This document shows, one piece after another, positions 33,939 through 42,460 of a stretch of DNA of 57,766 nt (position 1 is its first letter; the number at the start of each line of letters is the position of its first letter). The translations under genes and the position numbers were made by a program. Under the pieces are notes generated by a model that had not been told where the DNA came from, made no database searches, and saw only the letters and a program-made list of their open reading frames with translations. The DNA comes from a bacterium. Lineage in GTDB: Bacteria; Bacteroidota; Bacteroidia; Bacteroidales; Muribaculaceae. The stretch covers positions 1 through 57,766 of the forward strand of contig SFTJ01000017.1 in the NCBI GenBank assembly GCA_004563195.1. Direction: 5' to 3'.

Positions 33939-35792
33939 ATGAAGAAACTGATATCAGGAGTAATGGCTATGATAGTAATGAGTGCAAATGCCGCGCCATC
34001 GCCCGAGAGCGATAAGCTGGCACAATTTAATAAGCGCATAGATGCAGTGGAAATATCGGCCGAAAGTGCGCCGTTGATAGGTGTTACGCCCACCGGAAGC
34101 ACACCCACCTCGGTGTCTAAGCCCTATATCGATGCCGTGCTGCGAGCAGGCGGTGTGCCTGTGGTGATAGCCGCCAACCCTTCGGCAGAATATTTGGCAC
34201 AAGTGGTGACGCAACTCGACGGCGTGTTGCTTACCGGTGGCGAAGACATCGACCCCGAATATTTCGGCGAGAAAGCCATCGAACAGCTTGGAGCGGTAGA
34301 CGATGTGCGCGATGAGGTAGAGCTGGCAGTGCTGCGCTTGGCTGCCAATCGCAATATTCCGGTGTTTGGCATCTGTCGAGGTTGCCAGGTTATCAATGTA
34401 GGCTTCGGAGGCACGCTTTATCAAGACTTCCCTTCGCAGCGCGGGCAGCAAGTAATTCATCAGCGAGTAGACGGTGAGCGCTCGCGCCACATGGTGACCA
34501 TCGATAAGGATAATATTCTCTACAAAATATTGGGCAAAAGCGAGATTGAGGTGAATAGTTCGCATCACCAGTCGGTGCGCGAAGTAGCGCCCGGGCTCAA
34601 GGTGGGCGCATATAGCCCCGATAGCATAGTGGAGTCGGTGGATATGTATCCGGCAAAACGAATACTCGGAGTGCAGTGGCATCCCGAGGGGTTTGATGGC
34701 AAGAATGAGGATATGAATCGCCTGCTCGAGTTTTTTGTGGGCGAAGCACGCTTGTATAAGACCGCAAAGGCTATGCACGGCAAGATGCTGAGCATCGACA
34801 CCCACACCGATGCTCCGTTGGAGTTTGAGGACGGAGTGCAACTGGGAGTGCGCAGCGGCAATCGCGTGAATGTGCCCCTGATGCGCGACGGATTGCTCGA
34901 CTCGCAGTTTTTGGCAATATTTGTGAGCAGCGACATCAAGGTGAAGCGAGGCGAAAACACCGTTCGCGAGCCACGACCGCTATGCCTCGACACCTATGAG
35001 GAAAGCAACCGCCGCATGGAACAGCTGCTCGACTCGATAACTACCCAAGTGAAACGCTATGAAGCAGTGTGTGGCATAGCAGAAACCCGTGCTGAAGCCC
35101 AAAAGCTGAAACGCGAGGGCAAGAAAGCATTTTTCTTGGGCGTGGAAAACGGACTGTGCTTGGGCGAAGACCTTAGCCGCATAGCACAATATCGCCACCG
35201 TGGCATTCGCTACATCACCCTCACTCACACCTACGACAACCAGTTGTGCCACTCATCTACCCACACTGCCGATGCTTCGAAAGGACTTACAAAATTAGGC
35301 AAGAAAGCAGTGAAAGAGATGAATCGACTTGGCATACTTGTCGACCTCTCGCACGCTTCGGAAGGCACATTTTGGGATGTGATGAAACTTTCGAAATATC
35401 CCGTGTTCTGCTCACACTCGGGCGCAAAGGCGCTGTGCGACAACGACCGCAATCTCACCGACGAGCAGTTGCGAGCCTTAGCAGCACAAGGCGGAGTGGT
35501 GCAGACCGTGGCTTATGCGGGATTTCTGCGCAATGACAAGCAGAATGCCACAATCGACGACTTTGTGCGGCACATAAAGTATATGGTGGATGTGGCAGGA
35601 ATCGACCACGTGGGCATAGGCACTGACTTTGATGGCGGTGGTGGTATACCGGGATTTGAGACCGATGCCGATGCCGTGAATGTGACCATGAAACTCATCG
35701 AAGCCGGCTTCAGTGAGGCAGAGATAGCTAAACTTTGGGGAGAAAATTTCTTCCGTGTGCTTTGTGAGGCCGATAAGGCAGACAAACGCTGA
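33939..35792 (+). CDS. secreted fusion: gamma-glutamyl hydrolase (C26) plus membrane dipeptidase (M19)
   Basis: A 617-residue exported protein (signal about 1-18) with two enzyme domains. Residues 45-275 are a class I glutamine-amidotransferase-like peptidase C26 domain related to PuuD: LLTGGEDIDPEYFG, nucleophile Cys146 in FGICRGCQVINVGFGG, and QWHPEG with His248 and Glu250. Residues 283-617 are an M19 renal-dipeptidase-like domain: SIDTHTD (His289, Asp291), GVENG (metal Glu), LVDLSHAS, FCSHSGAKALCDNDRNL and GIGTDFDGG. The pair could open a gamma-glutamyl bond and then cut the dipeptide, as in glutathione or other gamma-glutamyl peptide breakdown; this is inference. Confidence 0.9.
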   Translation: MKKLISGVMAMIVMSANAAPSPESDKLAQFNKRIDAVEISAESAPLIGVTPTGSTPTSVSKPYIDAVLRAGGVPVVIAANPSAEYLAQVVTQLDGVLLTGGEDIDPEYFGEKAIEQLGAVDDVRDEVELAVLRLAANRNIPVFGICRGCQVINVGFGGTLYQDFPSQRGQQVIHQRVDGERSRHMVTIDKDNILYKILGKSEIEVNSSHHQSVREVAPGLKVGAYSPDSIVESVDMYPAKRILGVQWHPEGFDGKNEDMNRLLEFFVGEARLYKTAKAMHGKMLSIDTHTDAPLEFEDGVQLGVRSGNRVNVPLMRDGLLDSQFLAIFVSSDIKVKRGENTVREPRPLCLDTYEESNRRMEQLLDSITTQVKRYEAVCGIAETRAEAQKLKREGKKAFFLGVENGLCLGEDLSRIAQYRHRGIRYITLTHTYDNQLCHSSTHTADASKGLTKLGKKAVKEMNRLGILVDLSHASEGTFWDVMKLSKYPVFCSHSGAKALCDNDRNLTDEQLRALAAQGGVVQTVAYAGFLRNDKQNATIDDFVRHIKYMVDVAGIDHVGIGTDFDGGGGIPGFETDADAVNVTMKLIEAGFSEAEIAKLWGENFFRVLCEADKADKR

Positions 35793-35795
35793 TTT

Positions 35796-36476
35796 TCAGG
35801 GCAAGAGAGCCATCACGGCAAAGAAAATAATAGGCACAAGCAGACTCGGCAGCAAGTTGAGGGTGTTACAGTCTTTGATTTTCATCAGGCTCAAGCCCGA
35901 AGCAATGATGAGAATGCCGCCCACTATCGAGAGTTCGGCAATGAGCGAATCGCTGATAGCCGATTGCGACAGGCGAGCCATGAGATAGAACGCACCTTGC
36001 CAGCAGAAAAGCACGGGCGCCGCCCAAATCATGCCAATGCCATAGGCTGAGGCAAGTACGGTGCTCGTCACGAAGTCGAGCGTGGCATTGGTGTAGAGAT
36101 AAGTGTTGTCGCCTTGCAGAGCGCTGATAACGGGTCCGAGCATCGAGAGAGTGCCAATGCAGTAGAGCAGAATGCCTGTGGTGAGACCCTCGGCGAGGTT
36201 CTTGGTGCCGCCACGCGATGTGGCGCGATAAAACCGTCCTGCAAGGTCGAGCCGAGTGCCCACAAGAGAGCCTATGGCAAGACTCACTATAAAAAGCACC
36301 GGATATTGGCTCTGCGGCAGATAGGTGATGGCGGCTTTCATACCAATCACGAGCGCGGCGAGGCCCATTGCACAGAATAGAGTGTCCTGATACTTGGGTT
36401 TGATGCCCTTGCGGAGCAACGCGCCCAGAATGCTGCCCGCTACTATGGCTATTGTGTTGATGATGGTTCCTGTCAT
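35796..36476 (-). CDS. DUF554 membrane protein
   Basis: A 226-residue integral membrane protein with about seven hydrophobic segments, starting MTGTIINTIAIVAGSILGALL. The N-terminal GTIINTxAIxxGSxxG and the later GxxTxxLLYCIGxxSMLG pattern are those of DUF554 (YdfK-type) proteins, whose function is unknown. I place the start at 36476; the frame opens further upstream at 36557, but that part lies inside the rng terminator. Its stop is 3 nt from the stop of the convergent fusion gene. Confidence 0.88.
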   Translation of the reverse strand: MTGTIINTIAIVAGSILGALLRKGIKPKYQDTLFCAMGLAALVIGMKAAITYLPQSQYPVLFIVSLAIGSLVGTRLDLAGRFYRATSRGGTKNLAEGLTTGILLYCIGTLSMLGPVISALQGDNTYLYTNATLDFVTSTVLASAYGIGMIWAAPVLFCWQGAFYLMARLSQSAISDSLIAELSIVGGILIIASGLSLMKIKDCNTLNLLPSLLVPIIFFAVMALLP

Positions 36477-36481
36477 AGAAG

Positions 36482-36489
36482 CAAAGGTA
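36482..36489 (-). promoter_or_regulatory. -7 box abutting the DUF554 start codon
   Basis: On the minus strand TACCTTTG (36489 to 36482) ends 5 nt before the ATG at 36476. It lies downstream of the rng terminator and predicts a separate, leaderless DUF554 transcript. Confidence 0.55.
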
Positions 36490-36522
36490 GTGATATTTTT
36501 TTTCAAATTGTCGGTTTTATCG

Positions 36523-36563
36523 AAAAAAAACGAGAGGTGAGCCATAGCAGGCAGCACCTCTCG
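36523..36563 (-). terminator. intrinsic terminator of rng
   Basis: On the minus strand CGAGAGGTG (36563 to 36555) pairs perfectly with CACCTCTCG (36539 to 36531), followed by T8 (36530 to 36523). Confidence 0.85.
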
Positions 36564-36629
36564 AATTATGTTTACGGTAAGGGAAACCGCATTGTTTCTG
36601 TGTGTCGTAGCGCAATGCCGCTAAGGGCA

Positions 36630-38249
36630 TCAGTCATCCTGTTGGTTTTTGCGTCGCGACTCCTTTTTGCCCTCCGAAGAACTTGTGTCCTTCTCCTCTT
36701 TGATGTCGATTTCGTTGCCTTTGAGGTCGAAAACACGGTATTCGAGGTAGGCGAGCGATTGGTTGGGAATAATCTTGAAGCCGAAGCCGTATTCCCTGTG
36801 CCAACGCAAGTAGTCGGAAATCAAACCGCGCTTGATGTAGGCATCGACGAATGGGTGCACATACATCTTAAACTTTTTGATTTTCAGGTTGTTGACCAAA
36901 TAATCGATTTTGTCTTTAATGACGTCGGTGAAGAGCAACGAAGGCTGCACTTCGCCTTTGCCGTGGCAAGAGGGGCACGATTCGCTGGTAACGATATCGA
37001 GAGCCGGTCTTACTCTCTGGCGAGTGATTTGCATCAAACCGAACTTGCTGAGCGGCAGAATGTTGTGGCGGGCACGGTCGCCGGCCATAGCGGCACGCAT
37101 GTGTTCGTAGAGAGCTTGTCGGTGTTCCGACTTAGCCATATCGATAAAATCGATAACAATAATACCTCCCATATCGCGCAGACGCAGTTGTCGCGCAATT
37201 TCGTCGGCAGCTCGAAGGTTTACATCGAGTGCGTTGCTTTCTTGGGAGTCGGAGTTCTTAGATCTATTGCCTGAGTTCACGTCGATAACGTGAAGCGCCT
37301 CAGTGCTTTCGATGATAAGATAAGCGCCCGACTTAAATGACACCGTCTTCCCGAAAGAAGTTTTAATCTGCTTGGTGATGTTGTAGTGATCGAAGATCGG
37401 AACATCGTCGGCATATAATTTTACAATGTCACTGCGGTTGTTGGCAATCAGGCTCACATAGTTGAAAATCTGTTCATAGACACCTGCGTCGTTGACGAAG
37501 ATGTTTTCGAATGAAGGGCTAAAAATGTCGCGAATAACGCTCACGGCGCGGCTTTCTTCTTCGTAGATAAGCGCGGGAGCTTCGAGCGACTGAGCTTTAG
37601 CAAGGCTTTCTTCCCAATATCTAACAAGAGTTTTGAGTTCGCTGTTTAGTTCTGCCACTTTTTTGCCTTCAGCCGAGGTGCGCACTATCACTCCGAAGTT
37701 CTTGGGCCGTATGCTTTCGATAGTTTGGCGGAGACGATATTTTTCTTCCGCCGATTTAATCTTTTGAGATACTGAGATTTTGTTGCTGAATGGTGTCAGC
37801 ACAAGGAATCGGCCTGTGAACGAAATTTCGGTAGTTAGTCGTGGACCTTTCGACGAGATAGGCTCTTTAGCTACTTGCACGATAAGCTTTTGACCGAGGG
37901 AGAGAACATCGGAAATGGTACCGTGCTTGTCGATGTCGGGCAGCAATGGGGTGTTAGACAGAATGGGAACTTGACGAGTGTCGGCAAGTGCGTTGTCTAT
38001 GAACTTTGAATAAGAGCTGAATTGTGAACCTAAATCAAGGTAGTGAAGGAATGCGTCCTTTTCGTAGCCTACATTTACGAATGCGGCATTCAATCCGGGC
38101 ATCAACTTCTTTACCTTGGCAATGTAGAGATTACCCACAGCAAACGACGCATCGCGTGTCTCTTTTTGCAGCACTACCAGTCGGCCGTCTTCGAGCAGAG
38201 CGGTAGATATGTGGGTTGGTGTTACGTCAACTACTAATTCGCTTCTCAT
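36630..38249 (-). CDS. rng: ribonuclease G/E family
   Basis: RNase G/E cuts single-stranded RNA in 5S/16S rRNA maturation and mRNA decay. The 539-residue protein has an N-terminal S1-like segment (AVGNLYIAKVKKLMPGLNAAFVNVG, in two parts), the central DNase I-like catalytic part with HVIDVNSG and GGIIVIDFIDM (metal-binding Asp residues), and the zinc-link CPSCHGKG near residue 445. It lacks the long RNase E tail; the end is a short Lys/Glu-rich stretch. It lies downstream of hup and a COX24-like gene, a common Bacteroidales order. Confidence 0.95.
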   Translation of the reverse strand: MRSELVVDVTPTHISTALLEDGRLVVLQKETRDASFAVGNLYIAKVKKLMPGLNAAFVNVGYEKDAFLHYLDLGSQFSSYSKFIDNALADTRQVPILSNTPLLPDIDKHGTISDVLSLGQKLIVQVAKEPISSKGPRLTTEISFTGRFLVLTPFSNKISVSQKIKSAEEKYRLRQTIESIRPKNFGVIVRTSAEGKKVAELNSELKTLVRYWEESLAKAQSLEAPALIYEEESRAVSVIRDIFSPSFENIFVNDAGVYEQIFNYVSLIANNRSDIVKLYADDVPIFDHYNITKQIKTSFGKTVSFKSGAYLIIESTEALHVIDVNSGNRSKNSDSQESNALDVNLRAADEIARQLRLRDMGGIIVIDFIDMAKSEHRQALYEHMRAAMAGDRARHNILPLSKFGLMQITRQRVRPALDIVTSESCPSCHGKGEVQPSLLFTDVIKDKIDYLVNNLKIKKFKMYVHPFVDAYIKRGLISDYLRWHREYGFGFKIIPNQSLAYLEYRVFDLKGNEIDIKEEKDTSSSEGKKESRRKNQQDD

Positions 38250-38753
38250 TGCAGTGTATAAAAATAACTACTTTTGTAAATAAGGTGTGAAGACCAAACC
38301 GCCGTTATATGTATTGTATCGTTTTTTTAAAATTTGAAAACAAACTAACCTGTTTTCTTTATTTTTTTTGTGGTTTGAGGATTTTGTTTTTTTGCAATTC
38401 AGGGGGCTTTGAAGTCCGTTGGGGGGCTGCTCAGCCCTGAAGTGCAAGGCGGTCTGTGAGGAACAATCGTGCAAGGGCTCAACAGTGCTGCGTAGTGGAG
38501 TGCCGAGCTGCCATATAAGCACTTGCTTGTGAAATGATTAGTCGCATAGAGCGGCTTTGAGAAAAAATCGCGTATAAGTCATGTGGGTGTGCCAATAGTG
38601 CAATGCTTGAGCCGCATAGTTTTCGGGGCGAAGGCTGCTCTATCGAAAAAAGCACAAAGAACAAACGAGAGTAAGAATTCACAATATGTGTATGTTTTCC
38701 CTTAATCTTGTTTGTTCTTTATATGACTTAATTAGAAAGTGAGAAATAAGTGA
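38250..38753. other. 504-nt gap with a strong hairpin (candidate ncRNA or rng leader)
   Basis: No convincing gene is seen between the COX24-like gene and rng. Arms at 38392-38408 and 38433-38447 share TTGCA, TTCAGGG and CT and form a stem of about 14 bp with one mismatch and a 2-nt bulge. The segment 38400-38660 is richer in G and C than its AT-rich borders (38250-38395 and 38660-38750). A 67-codon frame at 38479-38682 has poor codon use and is not called. The gap could hold a small RNA or a long structured rng leader. Confidence 0.4.
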
Positions 38754-38843
38754 TTATTTCTTCTTATGACGATTCTTTCTAAGTCTCTTTTTGCGCTTGT
38801 GGGTAGCCATCTTGTGGCCTTTTCTCTTTTTTCCGCTTGGCAT
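38754..38843 (-). CDS. small basic ribosome-associated protein (AURKAIP1/COX24, bS22/mS38-like)
   Basis: ATG at 38843 opens a 29-codon ORF beginning MPSGKKRKGHKMATHKRKK and ending RHKKK. More than half the residues are Lys, Arg or His. It matches the very short COX24/AURKAIP1-type proteins found across Bacteroidetes, related to mitoribosomal mS38 and mycobacterial bS22, which sit in the small ribosomal subunit. It lies 67 nt after hup, its usual neighbour in Bacteroidales. At this length many gene finders miss it. Confidence 0.88.
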   Translation of the reverse strand: MPSGKKRKGHKMATHKRKKRLRKNRHKKK

Positions 38844-38910
38844 AGCTGTACTTAGTTAAAGGGGTTAATAAAATCTGATTTCTATATTAAGCAATTCGAA
38901 ATTGAGTTAC

Positions 38911-39186
38911 TTACTTCTTAACTTGGTCCATAAACACTTTGGCAGGTTTGAAAGCCGGGATTTTGTGTTCAGGGATGATGATTGTGGTATTCTTAGAGAT
39001 ATTGCGAGCTGTCTTCTGTGAGCGAGTCTTGATGATGAAGCTGCCGAAACCTCTCAAATATACATTTTCGTCGTTAGTCAACGAATCCTTAACAATCTCC
39101 ATGAACTTCTCTACAGTTTCAAGAACTGAGGCTTTGTCGATGCCAGTTGATTTTGAAATCTCGTTTACGATGTCTGCTTTAGTCAT
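38911..39186 (-). CDS. HU-family DNA-binding protein
   Basis: A 91-residue HU/IHF protein: MTKADIVNEISKSTGIDK helical start, VYLRGFGSFIIKTRSQKTARN with the conserved GFG and the start of the DNA-binding arm, then the arm tip IIIPEHKIPAFKPAKVF, where the usual RNP becomes a HKIP variant near the tip Pro. HU dimers bend and compact DNA. It is the first gene of the hup, COX24-like, rng group on the minus strand. Confidence 0.95.
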   Translation of the reverse strand: MTKADIVNEISKSTGIDKASVLETVEKFMEIVKDSLTNDENVYLRGFGSFIIKTRSQKTARNISKNTTIIIPEHKIPAFKPAKVFMDQVKK

Positions 39187-39276
39187 TGTCTTTATTGTTT
39201 AAAAATATTATTCATTTAGTGCAAAAATTAATGGATAATAATTTCTAAAAGAAAGTAATATCCAATAATCATCGCG

Positions 39277-39339
39277 AGGGCAAAAAGCCCCTTTTTGATT
39301 TAGCAGTGCAAATATCGCAATTATTTTTGACTTTGCACT
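39277..39339. other. inverted repeats upstream of hup
   Basis: GGGC/GCCC (39278-39290) with an A5 loop is followed on the plus strand by CTTTTT and looks like a small terminator, although no plus-strand gene ends here. AGTGCAAA (39305-39312) pairs with TTTGCACT (39332-39339). They lie in the hup upstream region and may be part of its control. Function not established. Confidence 0.3.
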
Positions 39340-39402
39340 AATAATCAGGCATTTTTTGTTCTAAAAAAAGCAAAATTGTGCCACTTTGCGCACTTTGGCT
39401 GA

Positions 39403-40413
39403 TTATGAGCGTGCTTTTATCAGTTCTTGCTGTGCTGTGAACTTGGGGAACAACTTTATCATAACAGGTATTATTATAAGTTCTGCCACTATCACCACGC
39501 CGAGCACAGCCCAATAGCTGCCGTACGATTCGCCAATAATCTTAAACACCACCGAGCGTATGGGGCCGAGGATTATGCTATGCGTGCCGAGCACTATGAG
39601 TGAATATCGGCCTATGTAGGTGATTACGGGAATGTGAGGAAGGTTTTTGCAGAACCAGAACAGGCTGCTTATGGCAATAAACGGCACGGCATAAAGCGAT
39701 ATGAATCCGGGCAGAATGCGGTCGTGGATGCTGATTTCGGGCGCAATGAAGAATAGCACAGCGAGCACCACGGGCAGCACGGCATAGCCCCAAGCGTCGC
39801 GTTTGTGAGGGGTGAGGGCATCGAAGTGCTTGAATAGGTGACCGAGCATAAAGTAGGGGAGTGATACCATGGCAGTGTCGAGCTGCATGGGCAACATAAA
39901 TCCCGAGCGGGCTATGATCCATCCCGCAGCTGCTATGACAGCTATTGCCACATATTGCCATGTGCCGGGCAGATATTTTTGGATAATGTAATATATAATG
40001 TTAACCTCGAATAGGCTTAGCAAGAACCAAAGCGCATTGCTGTAGTGAAAATCGTTGAGCAAAATGGGGTCGAGCAGATATTTCCACTGCCAAGAGTCGC
40101 CCACGAGTCCTATGCGGTCGAGATGAAGCACCTCGCAGCATATCATGGCGAGAATGCAAGCCATAAGGTAGAAGAACACAAATGGCACCACTATATTATT
40201 CACTTTGCGACGAGCAAAATCGGCAAATCCGTTATATGTTTTGAAGAATAGCCCCGACAGGAAGTAGTAGAGCGGTACTCTAAACGACATGAGCATGTGA
40301 TTGGCATCGCCGTAGATATTGCAGTTGGGGGTAATATGGTAGGCTACAATCATGAGGATGCAGAGCCCCTTCATGAAGTCGAGGTAATGTATTCTGGGTT
40401 TGATTGATGACAT
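39403..40413 (-). CDS. acyltransferase 3 family membrane protein
   Basis: A 336-residue protein with about ten membrane helices and the acyltransferase-3 start IHYLDFMKGLCILMIVAYH, where the His belongs to the conserved motif, followed by RVPLYYFLSGLFF. Family members (OafA-like) O-acylate cell-surface sugars from acyl-CoA. It follows a lipoprotein esterase gene after only 15 nt, so an acyl group put on a glycan and an esterase able to remove it would be made together; that reading is inferred. Confidence 0.88.
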   Translation of the reverse strand: MSSIKPRIHYLDFMKGLCILMIVAYHITPNCNIYGDANHMLMSFRVPLYYFLSGLFFKTYNGFADFARRKVNNIVVPFVFFYLMACILAMICCEVLHLDRIGLVGDSWQWKYLLDPILLNDFHYSNALWFLLSLFEVNIIYYIIQKYLPGTWQYVAIAVIAAAGWIIARSGFMLPMQLDTAMVSLPYFMLGHLFKHFDALTPHKRDAWGYAVLPVVLAVLFFIAPEISIHDRILPGFISLYAVPFIAISSLFWFCKNLPHIPVITYIGRYSLIVLGTHSIILGPIRSVVFKIIGESYGSYWAVLGVVIVAELIIIPVMIKLFPKFTAQQELIKARS

Positions 40414-40428
40414 TGTTATTATTAACTA

Positions 40429-41337
40429 TTAGTTTGCATTATCGTCGTTGTTGTCATTATTGGCATCTCCGAAACGCGAGCTGAGAGAGTGGCTCATAAG
40501 CCAGGCAAGCATATCGGGGGTTTTGACATAATCTTGCCAGCAGATATGTCCTCCCGAAGCACCTTCGTGATATACCACCTCGCTGCCAAGGTAGAGTAGG
40601 CGTCGATAGGTCTGGCGAGAGCCTTCAACGGTGATAATATCGTCATCGGCGTTGTGAAGCATAAACAGCGGTACTTCGTGGTCGGTTGAAAATCGCTCGG
40701 GGTTGATGGTGCCGCAAAACGATAGAGCAGCAGCAAATATGCCAGGGTGACTTGCTATGAAGTCGAGAGTGCCTATTCCGCCCATAGAGTGTCCGGCTAT
40801 GTAGATGCGCTGAGGATCGATGGGATAATTCTTTTCCAAATCTACTATGAGTTGGCAGATGCCGTAATCCATGTAACTATGTTTCGGGCTTAACTCCATA
40901 TTATTTGGTGAAAAACTTTTCGGTCGCTTTTTCAAGCCCCAATAAGCATCTTCGGGGCATTGGGGATAAACCACGAAGGCCGGATAATCGGCATACGACA
41001 TGAAGTAGTTGACGCAATAATTCATCTGGGCGATATTGTCGCTGCCACGCTGGTCCAATCCGTGCAGATATATAATCAGTGGCAGCGGTTGCTCACTCTC
41101 TTCATAGCCTTGAGGCTTGAACAAACGGTAGCAGAAGCTGTATTTTTCGCCCATTCTGAAAATCATGGGAGATGTAGGGATAAAGTCGGTTTTCAGGTTT
41201 GAAGGTCGAAGGTCGGGTTCCGACCAACAAACGAGGTCGGTGTAATCCTCGTTGTCGTCGCCGAAGGTGTCGTCGTGGCATGCTGCAAATGCAAGCGCCA
41301 ATGCGATTAATATAGATAATCTGTTGAGGATTGACAT
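40429..41337 (-). CDS. lipoprotein alpha/beta-hydrolase (esterase/PHB-depolymerase-like)
   Basis: I place the start at 41337 (MSILNRLSILIALALAFAAC), which gives a lipoprotein signal with lipobox FAAC; the frame is open to 41382. The 302-residue protein has a dienelactone-hydrolase/prolyl-oligopeptidase-type fold: oxyanion segment IIYLHGLDQRG, nucleophile Ser in IAGHSMGGIGT, acid in HNADDDIITVEG and the His in GASGGHICW. It ends in an Asn/Asp-rich tail. It is probably an outer-membrane or periplasmic esterase paired with the acyltransferase downstream. Confidence 0.85.
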   Translation of the reverse strand: MSILNRLSILIALALAFAACHDDTFGDDNEDYTDLVCWSEPDLRPSNLKTDFIPTSPMIFRMGEKYSFCYRLFKPQGYEESEQPLPLIIYLHGLDQRGSDNIAQMNYCVNYFMSYADYPAFVVYPQCPEDAYWGLKKRPKSFSPNNMELSPKHSYMDYGICQLIVDLEKNYPIDPQRIYIAGHSMGGIGTLDFIASHPGIFAAALSFCGTINPERFSTDHEVPLFMLHNADDDIITVEGSRQTYRRLLYLGSEVVYHEGASGGHICWQDYVKTPDMLAWLMSHSLSSRFGDANNDNNDDNAN

Positions 41338-41502
41338 ATTTGGATTGCTGTCTGTTATGGTGTTTTTTACTCTTGATTGCAAATTTAGTAAATTTTTCTG
41401 AATATTGCCGATTGTAGATAATTATTGTAAATTTGCCAAGCGAAGGTAGCATCGGGTAAATGCCCGATAGTGCCCGGCGAAGAAATTAAATTATAAGAAA
41501 AA

Positions 41503-42210
41503 ATGATAGATAAGACAAAGATAAAGACCGTATTTTTAGACATTGACGACACCGTGTGGTGGTTTACTGAGAATAGCAAAGTCTCGCTGCGACATGTCTA
41601 TGATTATTTCGGGCTGAGCGCCTATGAGCCAAGCTACGAAGTGTTTCGCGACATATACCTAACCAAGAATCATCAACTTTGGCAGCTTTACCACCACGGG
41701 AAGATAGAAAAGGACTATCTTATCACCGAGCGATTTAGATTTACGCTAAGCGAGATAGGCGTTAGCGCAAGGTTGGAAACCCTTGCCAAGGAAATAGATG
41801 ATGAGTATCTGCGCTTTCTTGCCGAGCAGCGCATACTTGTGCCCGGCGCTCGCGAATTGCTCGAATATCTCAATGCTCGATATGAAGTGCATGCACTCAG
41901 CAATGGATTTAAGGGCGTGCAAGACCGTAAACTCATATCGGCAGGAGTGCGGCATCTGGTGGACAAAATCATTATCTCCGACGATTGCGGCATTACCAAG
42001 CCACTGCGTGGAATTTTCGACTATGCCTTGGCGCAGTGCGGCGCCGACGCCCGGTCGACGGTGATGATAGGTGATAATGCCGATGCCGACATAGCCGGTG
42101 CTCACAATGCCGGTTGGCACACCATTTATTTTAATATCAAAGGCACCGAAAAGAGCGATTGTGCCGATGCCGAAGTGCTCAATCTTGCCGGTGTGACGGA
42201 TATTCTTTAG
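41503..42210 (+). CDS. HAD-family nucleotidase, YjjG-like
   Basis: A 235-residue HAD hydrolase with FLDIDDTVWWF (nucleophile and acid Asp), LSNGFKGVQDRKL (motif II), ITKPLRGIFDYAL (motif III Lys) and MIGDNADADIAGA (motif IV). The D-D-T-x-W-W/D start and cap resemble YjjG, which removes phosphate from non-canonical pyrimidine nucleotides. It is preceded by GAAGAAAT-like AT-rich sequence without a clear box and followed by the control region of the 3-keto cluster. Confidence 0.85.
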   Translation: MIDKTKIKTVFLDIDDTVWWFTENSKVSLRHVYDYFGLSAYEPSYEVFRDIYLTKNHQLWQLYHHGKIEKDYLITERFRFTLSEIGVSARLETLAKEIDDEYLRFLAEQRILVPGARELLEYLNARYEVHALSNGFKGVQDRKLISAGVRHLVDKIIISDDCGITKPLRGIFDYALAQCGADARSTVMIGDNADADIAGAHNAGWHTIYFNIKGTEKSDCADAEVLNLAGVTDIL

Positions 42211-42292
42211 ACAATGGATAATAATGTGAAACAGATGTTTGGTGTTTAATATCTTTTAACGGTTTTGTCGTAGAAATTGGTGTATTATTAAC

Positions 42293-42365
42293 TAAATTTG
42301 TGATGGCGTGAGCGCGCAAAATTAGTGGATGGGAGCGACTAATTCGTTCATATATCGATTAGTCG
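42293..42365 (+). promoter_or_regulatory. promoter and leader repeat of the 3-keto-glycoside cluster
   Basis: TAAATTTG (42293-42300) matches the -7 consensus; TTTG at 42264-42267 is further upstream than usual (25 nt). In the predicted leader CGACTAAT (42336-42343) pairs with ATTAGTCG (42358-42365), and TTAGT/ACTAA repeats again near 42398. These could be regulator sites. Confidence 0.5.
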
Positions 42366-42460
42366 TGACGCATAAACTCAAAGCGGGCATGCATATTAGT
42401 TAAGACTAACCGAGAAAACAAAGAAACCTAAATAAACTTAAATTCTAAACTGATAATTTT

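Noticed and set aside
35796..36557. longer DUF554 start at 36557
   Set aside because: The extra 27 codons cover the rng terminator and the -7 box, and the family starts at MTGTIINT.
38479..38682. 67-codon minus-strand frame in the rng gap
   Set aside because: Composition and codon use are poor and it covers no recognisable domain; the region is better viewed as non-coding.
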